Shown: positions 51,987 through 61,644, numbered from the stretch's first letter. The stretch is DNA of 64,000 bases from Sphingomonas sp. GC_Shp_5 (GCF_026540855.1 NZ_JALNUP010000016.1:24474-88473); one strand, 5' to 3'. Notes: a model not told the origin generated them from the letters alone. Translations and numbers: made by a program.

Positions 51987-53146
51987 TGACGAAGACCGGC
52001 GTGCGGGCCGTGCTGTCCGCCCTGATTCCCCTGATGCTGCTCGCGTGTGGCGGCGGGGAAAAGAAGGCCGATGAACCGGCGGGCATGGAAGGCATGGAGA
52101 AGGGGGAGGCGGGTAAGCCTGCCGACAAGGACGCCGTCACCCTTTCAGCGCAGCAAATCGCGGATGCCGGAATCGAGGTCGGTCGCCCCACGATCGGCGG
52201 CATAGCGGGCGCCATCGAGCTGCCGGCGCTGGTCCAGGGCGACCCACAGGGCGTCCAGGTTGTCTCCGCCACCATCGGCGGAAGACTGGTCTCGCTCAAC
52301 CGCAACCTCGGGCAGTCCGTCGGCCGCGGCGAAACGCTGGCGATCATCGAAAGTCGTGAAGCGGCTTCGCTGAACGCCGAAGTCGAGGCGGCACGCGCGC
52401 GATCCGCGCTCGCCCAATCGAACCTCCGCCGCGAGCAACGCCTGTTCGCCGAGCGCGTCTCGCCGGAACAGGATCTGGTGGCGGCCCGGACCGCCGCGAC
52501 GGAAGCGAACATCGCCGTGCGGCTCGCACAACAGCAGCTCTCGGCAACGGGGGGCAGCGGGGGCGCGCTCAACCGCGTCGCGATCCGCTCGCCGATCGCC
52601 GGCCAGGTCATCGCGCGCGTTGCCACGCTCGGACAGACCGTCGCAGCAGACGGCGAGCTGTACCGCGTCGCGAACCTCTCCCGCGTGACGATCGCGGCAT
52701 CGTTATCGCCGGCCGACGCCGGCAGGGTGCGACCGGGAACCCGCGTAGAGGTCACATCGGCCGGACGCCGGCAGGAAGGGCGCGTGACGTTCGTCTCACC
52801 GGTGCTCGATGAAACCACCAAGCTCGTCCAGGTCCTTGCGACCCTCGACAATGGCGGGGGAACATGGCGTGTCGGCGAACCCGTCACCGCATCGATCCCG
52901 CTACCGTCGACCAACGATCGCAGCATCGCCGTACCCTCGACGGCGGTCCAGTCGGTCGAGAACAAAACTGTTGTGTTCGTGCGCACGCCGACCGGTTTCA
53001 AGGCGATGCCGGTGACGGCGGGTCGCCGCAACGGCGATCAGGTTGTCATCGCTGCCGGCCTGAACGGCAGCGAGCGGATCGCGACCACCAACAGCTTCAC
53101 GCTCAAAGCCGAACTCGGCAAGGGCGGCGGAATGGACATGGATTGA
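51983..53146 (+). CDS. czcB: CzcB-type RND adaptor, lipoprotein
   Basis: 387 residues with lipobox LLAC, a short Met/Lys/Glu segment, then the barrel-sandwich and hairpin domains (ATIGGRLVSLNRNLGQSVGRGETLAIIESREAASL). It connects CzcA to CzcC. The His-rich N-terminus of classical CzcB is missing; a GMEGMEKGE Met-containing segment stands in its place. Confidence 0.9.
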   Translation: MMTKTGVRAVLSALIPLMLLACGGGEKKADEPAGMEGMEKGEAGKPADKDAVTLSAQQIADAGIEVGRPTIGGIAGAIELPALVQGDPQGVQVVSATIGGRLVSLNRNLGQSVGRGETLAIIESREAASLNAEVEAARARSALAQSNLRREQRLFAERVSPEQDLVAARTAATEANIAVRLAQQQLSATGGSGGALNRVAIRSPIAGQVIARVATLGQTVAADGELYRVANLSRVTIAASLSPADAGRVRPGTRVEVTSAGRRQEGRVTFVSPVLDETTKLVQVLATLDNGGGTWRVGEPVTASIPLPSTNDRSIAVPSTAVQSVENKTVVFVRTPTGFKAMPVTAGRRNGDQVVIAAGLNGSERIATTNSFTLKAELGKGGGMDMD

Positions 53147-53150
53147 TCCG

Positions 53151-56100
53151 ATGATTGGTCGCCTCGTCACCTTCGCCGTTGAGCGCCGATGGCTCGTCCT
53201 GCTCTTCACCGGGATCGCAGCGCTGTTCGGCGCGCTCGCGCTCCAGCGCCTCCCGATCGATGCCGTACCGGACATCACCAACAACCAGGTCCAAGTGAAC
53301 GTGATGGCCCCGTCGCTGTCGCCCGATCAGATCGAGCGGCAGGTATCGTTCACGATCGAAACCGCGCTCGCCGGCATTCCCGGCCTCGATTACACGCGCT
53401 CGCTCAACCGGAACGGCTTTGCCCAGATCACGGCCGTGTTCTCGGACAGCACCGATATCTACTTCGCGCGCCAACAGGTCGCCGAACGGCTCCGTTCTGC
53501 CGAAGAGCGTCTGCCGCAAGGCGTGATGCCGGAGATGGGGCCGATCGCGACCGGCCTCGGCGATATTTTCATGTGGACGGTCGAACTGCGCGAGCTGGAC
53601 AAAGTTCGGCATCGCGACGGCGAACCGGGGCTGCAACGGGACGGCAGCTACATCACGCCGGAAGGCGAACACCTCGTCAGCGAAGCGGACAAGGCTACCT
53701 ACCTGCACACGGTCCAGGAATGGATCGTCGCCCCGCAGCTCCGCGGCACGCCCGGCGTTGCCGGCATCGACTCCCTCGGCGGCTATGATCGGCAGTATCT
53801 CGTCGTGCCGGACCTTCAGCGCCTGGCCGCGTTGCACTTGACGATCCAGGACCTCGCAACATCGCTCGAGCGCAGCAACACCAGCATCGGTGCCGGCACC
53901 GTCAACCGAAACGGCGAAGGGCTGTTCGTCCGCTCCGATGCGCGGGTCCGCACCGCGAACGAGCTGGCGCGGACCGTGGTCGCCACGCGCGAAGGCGTGC
54001 CGATCACGCTCGATCAGGTCGCGACCGTCCGACCAGGGCAGGGCATCCGCACCGGCTCGGCGTCAGAAAACGGTCACGAGGTCGTCGTCGGCACGGCCGT
54101 CATGCGCATTGCAGAGAACAGTCGCACCGTGGCGACTGCCGTTTCCGAGCGCCTGAAAACGATCGGCCGCTCGCTGCCGGCCGATATCGTCGTGAAGCCG
54201 GTGCTGGATCGCACCAACCTCGTGAACTCGACGATCACGACGGTCGGCCGCAACCTCGCCGAAGGCGCGGTGCTGGTCATCGTCGTGCTGTTCCTGCTGC
54301 TCGGCAATTTCCGGGCTGCGCTGATCGCCGCGCTGGTGATCCCGATCACGATGCTGCTGACCAGCGCCGGGATGCTCAAAGCCGGGGTGTCGGCGAACCT
54401 GATGAGCCTTGGCGCGCTCGATTTCGGCCTCATCGTGGATGGCGCAGTCATCATCGTCGAAAACGCGCTGCGCCGGCTTGCCGAGCGGCAACACGCGTTG
54501 GGCGAACGCCTCTCGCTGGAAGAACGGCTTGCGATCGTCGCCGCGTCCGCGCGCGAGATGATCCGCCCGTCTGTATACGGGCAGGCGATCATCATCCTCG
54601 TTTATGCCCCGCTGCTCACGTTCTCGGGCGTCGAGGGCAAGATGTTCGAGCCGATGGCGCTGACCGTCATCATCGCGCTCGTCTTCGCTTTCATCCTGTC
54701 GCTGACCTTCGTGCCCGCGGCGATTGCCGCATGGATCGGTGGCAAGGTCGACGAAAAGGAAAGCCGGATCGTTACCGTCCTTCGGCAGCGATACGAACCC
54801 GGCCTCGATGCCGCGATGCGCAGACCGAGCATTACGATCGGGGCTGCGGCCGTTGCCGTAGTCGCGGCAGTTCTGGCGTTCTCGACGCTTGGCCAAGAGT
54901 TTCTGCCGCAACTCGATGAAGGCAATATCCTCGTCCAGGCATGGCGTCCGCCCGGCACGTCGGTCGAGCAGAGCCAGCAGATGCAGTTCGCGGTCGAGAA
55001 GACGATCGCGCGCGAGCCCGAAGTCCGCTTCGCCTTCTCGCGCACGGGAACGTCGGAAATCGCTTCGGACCCCATGCCGGCGAACGCCACGGACACGTTC
55101 GTCATCCTGAAGCCGCGCAGCGAATGGCCCGACCCCGATCTTGCCAAGGCCGAGCTGGTCGAGCGGATCGAAACGAAGCTCAAGGCGGTGCCGGGGAACG
55201 GCTACGAGATCACGCAGCCGATCCAGATGCGCTTCAACGAGTTGATCGCGGGCGTGCGCGGCGACATTGCGGTTAAGGTGTTCGGCGACGACTTCACACA
55301 AATGAACGCGACTGCCAACCAGGTGGCGGCGGTGCTGCGGAAGGTCCGCGGCGCGGCCGATGTCCAGGTCGAACAGACCGATGGCCTGCCGTTGCTCGAT
55401 ATCCGACCGAACCGCGACGCTATGGCCCGCGTCGGCGTGACGGCCGGCGACGTGCAGGACACCGTTGCCGCGACGATCGGGGGGCGTGAAGCCGGGATGA
55501 TCTTCGAGGGTGATCGTCGCTTCCCGGTCGTGATCCGCCTCGGCGAAACGTCTCGTGCCGATCTTCAGGCGATCGGCCAGATTCCGGTGCCGACCGCAGG
55601 CGGCTCCTATGTGCCGTTGGGGAGCGTCGCCGACGTTGCTCTGGGGGACGGACCGAACCAGATCAGCCGCGAGAACGGGAAGCGCCGCGTGGTCGTACAG
55701 GCCAACGTGCGCGGGCGGGACGTTGCCGGCGTCGTCGCCGACGCGCAGGCGGCGATCGATGCGCAGGTGCCGCTTTCGCCGGGCATCTACCTCAAATGGG
55801 GCGGGCAGTTCGAGAACCTGGCGGCTGCGCGAGATCGGCTGACGATCGTCGTCCCGATCTGCTTCGCGGTCATCATGCTGCTGCTCTACGGGGCGTTGGG
55901 AAGCGTGCGCGACGCGGCGCTGGTATTCACCGGCGTTCCGCTGGCGCTGGTGGGTGGAATCCTCGCACTGGTGCTGCGCGGTATGCCCTTCTCGATCTCG
56001 GCCGCTGTCGGCTTCATCGCCCTGTCGGGCGTGGCAGTGCTGAACGGCCTGGTTATGGTCAGTTCAATCCAAGAGTTGATGAAACAAGGCATGCCGCGCG

Positions 56101-56345
56101 CCGAGGCTGCAAGAGAAGGCGCGCTGACGCGCTTCCGCCCCGTCGCGATGACGGCGCTGGTCGCCTCGCTAGGGTTCGTACCGATGGCACTCGGCCACGG
56201 CGCGGGAGCAGAGGTTCAAAAGCCGCTTGCTACGGTGGTGATCGGCGGGTTGATCTCGGCAACGTTACTGACGCTGTTCGTGCTGCCGACGCTGTACGCT
56301 CGTTTCGGGCAGGCAAGAGCCTCCTCGGTTCCGCTGGCTGACTGA
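53151..56345 (+). CDS. czcA: CzcA-type heavy-metal RND pump
   Basis: 1064 residues, the usual length. DFGLIVDGAVIIVEN (about 423-437) is the HME1 (Co/Zn/Cd/Ni) proton-relay motif rather than the CusA form. Twelve membrane helices in two repeats and the AVPDITNNQVQVN opening fit. It drives periplasmic and cytoplasmic divalent metals out. It follows czcB by 4 bp. Confidence 0.95.
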   Translation: MIGRLVTFAVERRWLVLLFTGIAALFGALALQRLPIDAVPDITNNQVQVNVMAPSLSPDQIERQVSFTIETALAGIPGLDYTRSLNRNGFAQITAVFSDSTDIYFARQQVAERLRSAEERLPQGVMPEMGPIATGLGDIFMWTVELRELDKVRHRDGEPGLQRDGSYITPEGEHLVSEADKATYLHTVQEWIVAPQLRGTPGVAGIDSLGGYDRQYLVVPDLQRLAALHLTIQDLATSLERSNTSIGAGTVNRNGEGLFVRSDARVRTANELARTVVATREGVPITLDQVATVRPGQGIRTGSASENGHEVVVGTAVMRIAENSRTVATAVSERLKTIGRSLPADIVVKPVLDRTNLVNSTITTVGRNLAEGAVLVIVVLFLLLGNFRAALIAALVIPITMLLTSAGMLKAGVSANLMSLGALDFGLIVDGAVIIVENALRRLAERQHALGERLSLEERLAIVAASAREMIRPSVYGQAIIILVYAPLLTFSGVEGKMFEPMALTVIIALVFAFILSLTFVPAAIAAWIGGKVDEKESRIVTVLRQRYEPGLDAAMRRPSITIGAAAVAVVAAVLAFSTLGQEFLPQLDEGNILVQAWRPPGTSVEQSQQMQFAVEKTIAREPEVRFAFSRTGTSEIASDPMPANATDTFVILKPRSEWPDPDLAKAELVERIETKLKAVPGNGYEITQPIQMRFNELIAGVRGDIAVKVFGDDFTQMNATANQVAAVLRKVRGAADVQVEQTDGLPLLDIRPNRDAMARVGVTAGDVQDTVAATIGGREAGMIFEGDRRFPVVIRLGETSRADLQAIGQIPVPTAGGSYVPLGSVADVALGDGPNQISRENGKRRVVVQANVRGRDVAGVVADAQAAIDAQVPLSPGIYLKWGGQFENLAAARDRLTIVVPICFAVIMLLLYGALGSVRDAALVFTGVPLALVGGILALVLRGMPFSISAAVGFIALSGVAVLNGLVMVSSIQELMKQGMPRAEAAREGALTRFRPVAMTALVASLGFVPMALGHGAGAEVQKPLATVVIGGLISATLLTLFVLPTLYARFGQARASSVPLAD

Positions 56346-56439
56346 ACGCGCCGCTACCGCCACTTTTATCTGGTCGCACTGGTAGCGCCATAGCCAGCAA
56401 ACCGAGATGCGGCACACAAGTTTCGGCTAGCCAGCCCTG

Positions 56440-56463
56440 ATATATCCTCTATGCTGGATATAT
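56440..56463. promoter_or_regulatory. ArsR operator overlapping the arsR start
   Basis: ATATATCC and GGATATAT form an inverted repeat around TCTATGCT. The right arm ends on the first two bases of the arsR start codon. TATGCT inside it could be a -10 element, which would give a nearly leaderless message. Confidence 0.65.
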
Positions 56464-56794
56464 GGAAAACGAGTCGGCAATTGCTGCGCTAGGCGCTCTC
56501 GCACAAGGAACGCGGCTCGACGTGTTCCGCCTGTTGGTGCGGCACGAACCGGATGGCTTGGCTGCGGGCGAAATCGCCCGCCAGCTCGACGTGCCGCAAA
56601 ACACCATGTCCGCACACCTCGGCATTCTGGCCCGTGGTGGACTGGTGCGATCCGAACGGCATAGCCGCTCGATCATCTACCGTGCCAATCTCGACGGCCT
56701 GCGCGCGCTCACGCTGTTTCTCGTCAAAGATTGCTGCGCCGGCAATGCGGAGCTGTGCGCTCCGCTGATCGCCGAACTTACTCCTTGCTGCTGA
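56462..56794 (+). CDS. arsR: Arsenic-responsive repressor ArsR
   Basis: 110 residues. The winged helix LAAGEIARQLDVPQNTMSAHLGILARGGLV is typical ArsR. The ELCVC site is absent; instead the C-terminus has KDCC, ELC and a final CC, a thiol cluster resembling the Acidithiobacillus-type ArsR. No ribosome site precedes ATG 56462, in line with a leaderless start. It represses the following genes until arsenite binds. Confidence 0.92.
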   Translation: MENESAIAALGALAQGTRLDVFRLLVRHEPDGLAAGEIARQLDVPQNTMSAHLGILARGGLVRSERHSRSIIYRANLDGLRALTLFLVKDCCAGNAELCAPLIAELTPCC

Positions 56795-56805
56795 AAGGAC
56801 GCCCC

Positions 56806-57234
56806 TTGGCCGTCGATATCGTCGTCTATCACAACCCCGAATGCGGCACGTCGCGCAATACCCTCGGCCTGATCCGCAATGCCGGCATCGAGCCGCATGT
56901 CGTGGAATATCTGAAAACCCCGCCCTCGCGCGCGCTGCTGGTCGAGCTGATCGACCGGGCCGGCATGACACCCCGCGAACTGCTGCGAGAGAAGGGGACG
57001 CCCTATGCGGCATTGGGTCTGGGCGCCACGGCGCTGTCCGACGATGCGCTGGTGGACGCGATGATGGCGCATCCGATCCTCATCAACCGGCCGCTTGTCG
57101 TCTCACCGCTTGGCGTGAAGCTGTGCCGGCCGTCCGAAGCAGTGCTTGATCTGCTGCCGGGCGATCAACGCGGCGCGTTCGCGAAGGAAGACGGACAACA
57201 GGTGGTCGATGCCTCAGGCCAGCGCGTCGCCTGA
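56806..57234 (+). CDS. arsC: Arsenate reductase ArsC (glutaredoxin type)
   Basis: 142 residues from TTG 56806 (GAAAGGAC upstream). [15 protein letters not shown] has the catalytic Cys13 with the CGTSR loop; [21 protein letters not shown] holds the conserved Arg residues. It reduces arsenate to arsenite with glutathione. The stop overlaps arsB by one base. Confidence 0.93.
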   Translation: MAVDIVVYHNPECGTSRNTLGLIRNAGIEPHVVEYLKTPPSRALLVELIDRAGMTPRELLREKGTPYAALGLGATALSDDALVDAMMAHPILINRPLVVSPLGVKLCRPSEAVLDLLPGDQRGAFAKEDGQQVVDASGQRVA

Positions 57235-58520
57235 TGCTCCTTGCCGTCCTGATCTTCGTTGCCACGATTGCGCTCGTCATCTGGCAACCCAAGGGCCTCG
57301 GCATCGGGTGGAGCGCGATGGGTGGTGCCGTCGTGGCGCTGCTCGCGGGCGTCGTCACGCTGTCCGACGTGCCGGTAGTGTGGGGCATCGTCTGGAACGC
57401 GACGGCTGCGTTCGTTGCGATTATCGTCATAAGCCTGCTGCTCGATGAAGCCGGTTTCTTCGAATGGGCGGCGTTGCACGTCGCACGCTGGGGCAGGGGG
57501 CACGGTCGCCGGCTGTTCGTCCTGATCGTGCTGCTCGGCGCGGCGGTGTCCGCGCTGTTCGCCAACGATGGCGCGGCGCTGATCCTGACGCCGATCGTCA
57601 TCGCCATGCTGCGGGCGCTTGGCTTCAAGGACAAGGCGACCTTGGCATTCGTCATGGCGGCCGGGTTCATCGCCGACACGGCCAGCCTGCCGCTGGTCGT
57701 CTCGAACCTCGTCAACATCGTGTCGGCCGACTTCTTCAAGATTGGGTTCGGCAAATATGCGTCCGTGATGGTGCCGGTCGATCTTGTTTCGATCGCCGCC
57801 ACGCTCGGCGCGCTGCTGCTGTTCTTCCGCCGCGACATTCCGAAAGCCTATGACGTGGGGGCCCTCCGCGCGCCCCGCGATGCCATCCGTGACCCCGCGA
57901 CATTCCGCGCCGGGTGGATCGTCCTCGCGCTGTTGCTGGCTGGCTTCTTCCTGCTCGAACCCCTTGGCGTGCCCGTCAGCGCCGTTGCCGCTGCCGGCGC
58001 GATCCTACTGCTTGTGATCGCGGGGCGGGGCCATGTAATCCAGACCGGCAAGGTACTGCGCGGCGCACCGTGGCAAGTCGTGATCTTCTCCCTCGGCATG
58101 TATCTGGTCGTCTATGGCCTGCGAAACGCGGGCCTCACCGACCATCTGGCCGCGCTACTCGATCGCACCGCTCAAGGCGGCGTGTGGGGCGCTGCTTTCG
58201 GGACGGGCGTGATCGCGGCCGTCCTGTCGTCGGTGATGAACAACATGCCGACCGTGCTGGTGGGGGCGCTGTCGATCGACGCGGCCCATGCTACGGGCGC
58301 GGTGAAGGAAGCGATGGTCTATGCCAACGTAATCGGCTGCGACCTCGGCCCCAAGCTGACACCGATTGGCTCGCTCGCGACGCTGCTATGGCTGCACGTC
58401 CTCGGTCAGAAGGGCGTGCGCATCGGGTGGGGCTACTATTTCAAGGTGGGCGTCACGCTCACGGTGCCCGTGCTGCTCATCACGCTCGCGGCACTGGCGC
58501 TGAGGATTTCTCTCGGATGA
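57234..58520 (+). CDS. arsB: Arsenite efflux pump ArsB
   Basis: 428 residues, about eleven or twelve membrane helices. [16 protein letters not shown] and [12 protein letters not shown] are the ArsB/NhaD-type motifs. It exports arsenite, powered by the proton gradient. It overlaps the YnfA-like gene by 4 bp. Confidence 0.95.
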   Translation: MLLAVLIFVATIALVIWQPKGLGIGWSAMGGAVVALLAGVVTLSDVPVVWGIVWNATAAFVAIIVISLLLDEAGFFEWAALHVARWGRGHGRRLFVLIVLLGAAVSALFANDGAALILTPIVIAMLRALGFKDKATLAFVMAAGFIADTASLPLVVSNLVNIVSADFFKIGFGKYASVMVPVDLVSIAATLGALLLFFRRDIPKAYDVGALRAPRDAIRDPATFRAGWIVLALLLAGFFLLEPLGVPVSAVAAAGAILLLVIAGRGHVIQTGKVLRGAPWQVVIFSLGMYLVVYGLRNAGLTDHLAALLDRTAQGGVWGAAFGTGVIAAVLSSVMNNMPTVLVGALSIDAAHATGAVKEAMVYANVIGCDLGPKLTPIGSLATLLWLHVLGQKGVRIGWGYYFKVGVTLTVPVLLITLAALALRISLG

Positions 58521-58840
58521 CAGCCTTGATCTACATAGCCGCGGCTCTCGCCGAGATCGCCGGATGCTTTTCCTTCTGGGCATGGCTCCGCATGGGGAAG
58601 TCTCCCTTCTGGCTGGCTCCAGGCTTCTTGTCCCTGATCCTGTTCGCTTGGCTCCTGACACGCGTTGATAGCGATGCGGCGGGGCGGGCCTATGCTGCCT
58701 ATGGTGGCATATACATCTGCGCGTCCCTGATGTGGTTATGGGCCGTCGAAGGCGTGCGACCGGACCGCTGGGACATCGGTGGTGCCGCTCTTTGCCTTAT
58801 CGGCACCTGTATAATCCTGTTGGGACCAAGGACCGCCTGA
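58517..58840 (+). CDS. ynfA: YnfA family (UPF0060) membrane protein
   Basis: 107 residues, four membrane helices. [37 protein letters not shown] and [18 protein letters not shown] fully match UPF0060, a relative of small multidrug transporters. It is embedded between arsB and arsH with 4-bp and 3-bp overlaps, so it is part of the arsenic operon; its substrate is unknown. Confidence 0.92.
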   Translation: MTALIYIAAALAEIAGCFSFWAWLRMGKSPFWLAPGFLSLILFAWLLTRVDSDAAGRAYAAYGGIYICASLMWLWAVEGVRPDRWDIGGAALCLIGTCIILLGPRTA

Positions 58841-59583
58841 TGCCTCTCCGCAATCTTCAGGCGCCGGATCATTTGCCGGCGCTCAACCGCGCCTTTGCCC
58901 TCGAACGGCCGGCGCTCGGGCTTGGGCCGGACGATCCAGCGCCGCGCATCCTGCTGCTATATGGATCACTGCGCGAGCGGTCGTTCTCTCGCCTGTGCGT
59001 AGAGGAAGCCGCACGCCTGCTTCAATTCTTCGGCTGCGAAACGCGCATCTTCGATCCATCGACCCTGCCGCTGCCCGATCAGCATGTGGGCGACAATCAT
59101 CCGGCCGTCCACGAACTGCGCGAGCTGTCGTTGTGGTCGGAAGGGCATGTGTGGTGCAGCCCGGAACGCCACGGGCAGATTACCGGCATCATGAAGCTGC
59201 AAATCGATCACCTGCCGCTGTCGATGGGCGGGATGCGTCCGACGCAGGGGCGCACGCTCGCGGTCATGCAGGTGTCGGCCGGATCGCAGTCGTTCAACAG
59301 CGTCAACACGCTACGCGTGCTCGGCCGCTGGATGCGGATGGTCACGATTCCGAACCAATCATCCGTCGCCAAGGCATTCGCCGAGTTCGATGATGCCGGC
59401 CGCATGAAGCCATCGAGCTACTATGACCGGATCGTTGATGTGATGGAGGAGCTGGTGCGCTTCACGGTACTGCTTCGCCCGCATACTGCTCAGCTTGTGG
59501 ACCGTTATTCCGAGCGCAAGGAGGCGGGCGTGCTGATTGATACGACCACTGACCTATCAAGCATCGCAACGGCCAGGTCATAG
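58840..59583 (+). CDS. arsH: ArsH NADPH-flavin oxidoreductase
   Basis: 247 residues. [24 protein letters not shown] is the flavodoxin-like FMN loop, and [24 protein letters not shown] is highly typical of ArsH. It oxidises trivalent organoarsenicals. Last gene of the arsenic operon. Confidence 0.94.
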   Translation: MPLRNLQAPDHLPALNRAFALERPALGLGPDDPAPRILLLYGSLRERSFSRLCVEEAARLLQFFGCETRIFDPSTLPLPDQHVGDNHPAVHELRELSLWSEGHVWCSPERHGQITGIMKLQIDHLPLSMGGMRPTQGRTLAVMQVSAGSQSFNSVNTLRVLGRWMRMVTIPNQSSVAKAFAEFDDAGRMKPSSYYDRIVDVMEELVRFTVLLRPHTAQLVDRYSERKEAGVLIDTTTDLSSIATARS

Positions 59584-59644
59584 CGCAAAGGGCCAAGGAA
59601 AAGACATATGGGCTCCCAGCGGTAACCTGAGACATGACGGTAGC

Positions 59645-59664
59645 GGGGCGGTCGGTGCCGCCCC
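59645..59664. terminator. GC hairpin after arsH
   Basis: GGGGCGG and CCGCCCC form a perfect 7-bp stem with a 6-nt loop, between the end of arsH and the end of the opposing small gene. There is no U-tract, so it is a weak terminator call. Confidence 0.4.
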
Positions 59665-59674
59665 GGCCTTCCGC

Positions 59675-59821
59675 TCACTCTTCCCAGAGCGGCTTGAGCT
59701 TGCGAGCCCGCTTGCTTGCGGCCCGGGGTGCCGGTGCGGGCATCCCGTGTGCTGCGATTTCTGCCTGGATGCTTGCGATCTCCGCGAGCCAAGCCTGGGT
59801 GCGTGCGGTCTGAGTGTGCAT
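59675..59821 (-). CDS. Very small basic protein (48 aa)
   Basis: From ATG 59821 with GGAGG at ideal spacing. It begins MHTQTARTQAWLAEIASIQ and has a basic C-terminus (KRARKLKPLWEE). An N-terminal amphipathic helix is likely. The structured repeat 59877-60000 lies 56 bp upstream. No family is recognised. Confidence 0.5.
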   Translation of the reverse strand: MHTQTARTQAWLAEIASIQAEIAAHGMPAPAPRAASKRARKLKPLWEE

Positions 59822-59876
59822 TTGAACCTCCGTCTGTTCGTTGAGACGGGTGCGGCCGGACGATCGGTCGGGGTCG

Positions 59877-60000
59877 GGGTCAGGGACCGCGTAGCGGCCG
59901 CGAAGCGGGGCGTGGGGGTGCCGATTTTGTTGCGGCTGGAGTGGAGCGCAGCGGAGCGCAACGCCGCGGCAAAATTGGGGGCACCGCGCATCCTTGACGC
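59877..60000 (-). repeat. Structured direct repeat, copy 1
   Basis: Shares with 61995-62082 a GGGTCAGGGACCGCGTAGCG start, a GCGGGGCGTGGGGG block and an ACCGCGCATCCTTGA end. In between is a long hairpin (CCGATTTTGTTGCGGC paired with GCCGCGGCAAAATTGG). The apical part differs from copy 2 but stays self-complementary. It lies upstream of the small minus-strand gene. Confidence 0.75.
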
Positions 60001-60016
60001 CGGCCCCGCCCGATTG

Positions 60017-60259
60017 TCACGATGGAGGGTCGTCGACGACAGCGACTTTTCCGACTTTGGTAAGGATGGCGGCTGTCAGTTCGTCGCTGTCGAGCTCGCC
60101 GGCGATGTAGCGCGCGTTGAGTCGCTCGATGTCTTCGGAAAGAATGCCACCTTCATGGCGAACGCTGCCGCGGGCGAAGTCGACCTCGCGTTGACGCCGC
60201 GCGCGCTCCTCTGGGCTGACCGACGCAATCCGATCGGGGAGGGGAGTTTCGTCCTTCAT
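60017..60259 (-). CDS. VbhA-family antitoxin-like protein
   Basis: 80 residues. RQREVDFARGSVRHEGG contains the SxxxE(G/N) inhibitory motif (SVRHEG) of VbhA/Fic antitoxins, followed by NARYIAGELDSDELTAAIL. Such antitoxins block the ATP site of a Fic AMP-transferase. No Fic (HPFxxGNG) protein is encoded in the window, so it looks like an orphan or an immunity factor. Confidence 0.78.
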   Translation of the reverse strand: MKDETPLPDRIASVSPEERARRQREVDFARGSVRHEGGILSEDIERLNARYIAGELDSDELTAAILTKVGKVAVVDDPPS

Positions 60260-60320
60260 CGTCTAATCCTCTCAGGCGTTAGAATAATGCCCCGCCGCGT
60301 GGGCGCCAGGGCAGGATTCC

Positions 60321-60713
60321 TCACCGCTCATCGACGCGCATGATCGTCAGGACGCGGGTGGTTACGAACGGATCTGCCGGGTTCTCCGAGCCGGCTGAGA
60401 GATCGAGGTTGTAGTAATCGATCTTGAAGTAGCAGGCCGTGCCCTCGAACTCGAACCGGCCCATGTCGCGCTCGCCGTGGGGATCGATCGCACCGTCGAA
60501 GCCATCATAATCGCGCACGGTGCGCAGCAGCTCGGCGCGCTTGCGGAAGCCCCGGAAGATGGTCGTATCTCCGATCAGGGCGGCAATCCCGATCGTCATG
60601 ACGACGCGGTTGTGGCCCGGGCTGGTCAGATGTTCGCGCAGCCAATCGTTGAGGCGCGCGATCTCGCTCGGCCCGCCCTGGGGGCGTTCGGATGTGGAGG
60701 TCTGGTCGGCCAT
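60321..60713 (-). CDS. DUF3768 protein
   Basis: 130 residues from ATG 60713 (AAGGAG upstream). ARLNDWLREHL, RVVMTIGIAAL, DPHGERDMGRFEFEG, YFKIDYYNLDLSAGSENPADP and TTRVLTIMRVDE match DUF3768, a family common on plasmids of Sphingomonadales and Rhizobiales. Function unknown. A leader hairpin with TCGACAGGCG precedes it. Confidence 0.85.
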   Translation of the reverse strand: MADQTSTSERPQGGPSEIARLNDWLREHLTSPGHNRVVMTIGIAALIGDTTIFRGFRKRAELLRTVRDYDGFDGAIDPHGERDMGRFEFEGTACYFKIDYYNLDLSAGSENPADPFVTTRVLTIMRVDER

Positions 60714-60896
60714 GTCGGTCTCCTTGTCCTGACCCCGCCAATCGGGGTCTTCGACAGGCGACAGGACCGCCGAGGCATAGCTGCCTCGCGCACCCGCAGG
60801 GTCGCAACGGAGTGGAGAAGCCCGCTTGCGGGCTTGCGCGGGAAAGCGCCTCGGCGAGGACGTAGGAGCCCGAAGACCCCTCGGGATGGCGGCGAA

Positions 60897-61286
60897 GTGG
60901 AGACCGCGCCGATTCCAAGCCGCTGGACGATCCTGCGCGCGGGGGATTATCGTGCGGCCATGGAAACCGCTGCCAATGTCGTTGCCCTGTGGCCCCGCTG
61001 GATGGAGAACGCCGGCGACTTGTTGCGGATGAAAGCGCTGGTTCGCTCGCGGTGCTGCAAATGCGGGACGCTGATGCGAGTGGAGATGGAGGATGTCGTC
61101 GCGCGCCACGGCCCCGGCTACTCGCTGGTCGACAAGCTGGAGCGCTGCCGGATGGTCGAGTGCATCGGATCGACCTTCTATCTGGCGACGCGGACCTATG
61201 GCGGTCAGTGGACGACGCTGCTGCGCGATCCCAAGCTGCTCGAGGTTTTCGAGGAGCTCCCGCCTGTCAGAACCGCGTGGAGCTGA
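60897..61286 (+). CDS. Hypothetical zinc-ribbon-like protein
   Basis: 129 residues from GTG 60897, or 108 from ATG 60960. CCKCGTLMRVEMEDVVARHG and ERCRMVECIGSTFYLATRTYGGQW suggest a small zinc-binding domain with CxxC and CxxxxC. It is the only rightward gene in this block. Its upstream region overlaps the leader of DUF3768 and contains no clear promoter. Confidence 0.6.
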   Translation: METAPIPSRWTILRAGDYRAAMETAANVVALWPRWMENAGDLLRMKALVRSRCCKCGTLMRVEMEDVVARHGPGYSLVDKLERCRMVECIGSTFYLATRTYGGQWTTLLRDPKLLEVFEELPPVRTAWS

Positions 61287-61369
61287 CCGGTCCAGGCGTG
61301 TCTTGAAGCAGTAAGGATTGAGGCGTATATAGGCCGGGCTACGATGGTCTAGGTCTATAGATCACATCC

Positions 61370-61401
61370 TGAGCCCCGGACGTTCCAGCGTTCGGGGCTC
61401 A
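61370..61401. terminator. Hairpin after the zinc-ribbon gene
   Basis: TGAGCCCCG and CGGGGCTCA form a perfect stem, followed by AATTGTTTA on the plus strand. A second GC hairpin (CCCCGGCG/CGCCGGGG) follows at 61416-61438. Together they separate the rightward gene from the small leftward gene at 61453. Confidence 0.55.
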
Positions 61402-61452
61402 AATTGTTTAAGGACGCCCCGGCGTTCCAGCGCCGGGGGTCCCCAACTCGGC

Positions 61453-61563
61453 CTAGTGGCGCGTCAGCTCGATGATTTTCACCACCAGGCTGATGATCGC
61501 GACGACGAGCGTCGCGGTGCCGAGTACCAGTGCTACGATTGTTGCAGGGTCTATATAAATCAC
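61453..61563 (-). CDS. Small hydrophobic peptide (36 aa)
   Basis: The frame ends at TAG 61453 and reads DPATIVALVLGTATLVVAIISL then VVKIIELTRH, one membrane helix plus a basic tail. Upstream is an unusually complete ribosome site (AAGGAGGTGA), but no ATG follows; GTG 61563 is inside that site and ATT 61560 or ATA 61554 are the other options. It resembles type I toxins or small regulatory membrane peptides. A GC hairpin precedes it. Confidence 0.45.
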   Translation of the reverse strand: MIYIDPATIVALVLGTATLVVAIISLVVKIIELTRH

Positions 61564-61644
61564 CTCCTTGCGACCGTCAGGTTGACGGCCGCCCCCTCGG
61601 TACGGGGGAGGCAGCGGGGGCGCCACCAACATTAGGCGGTGAGC

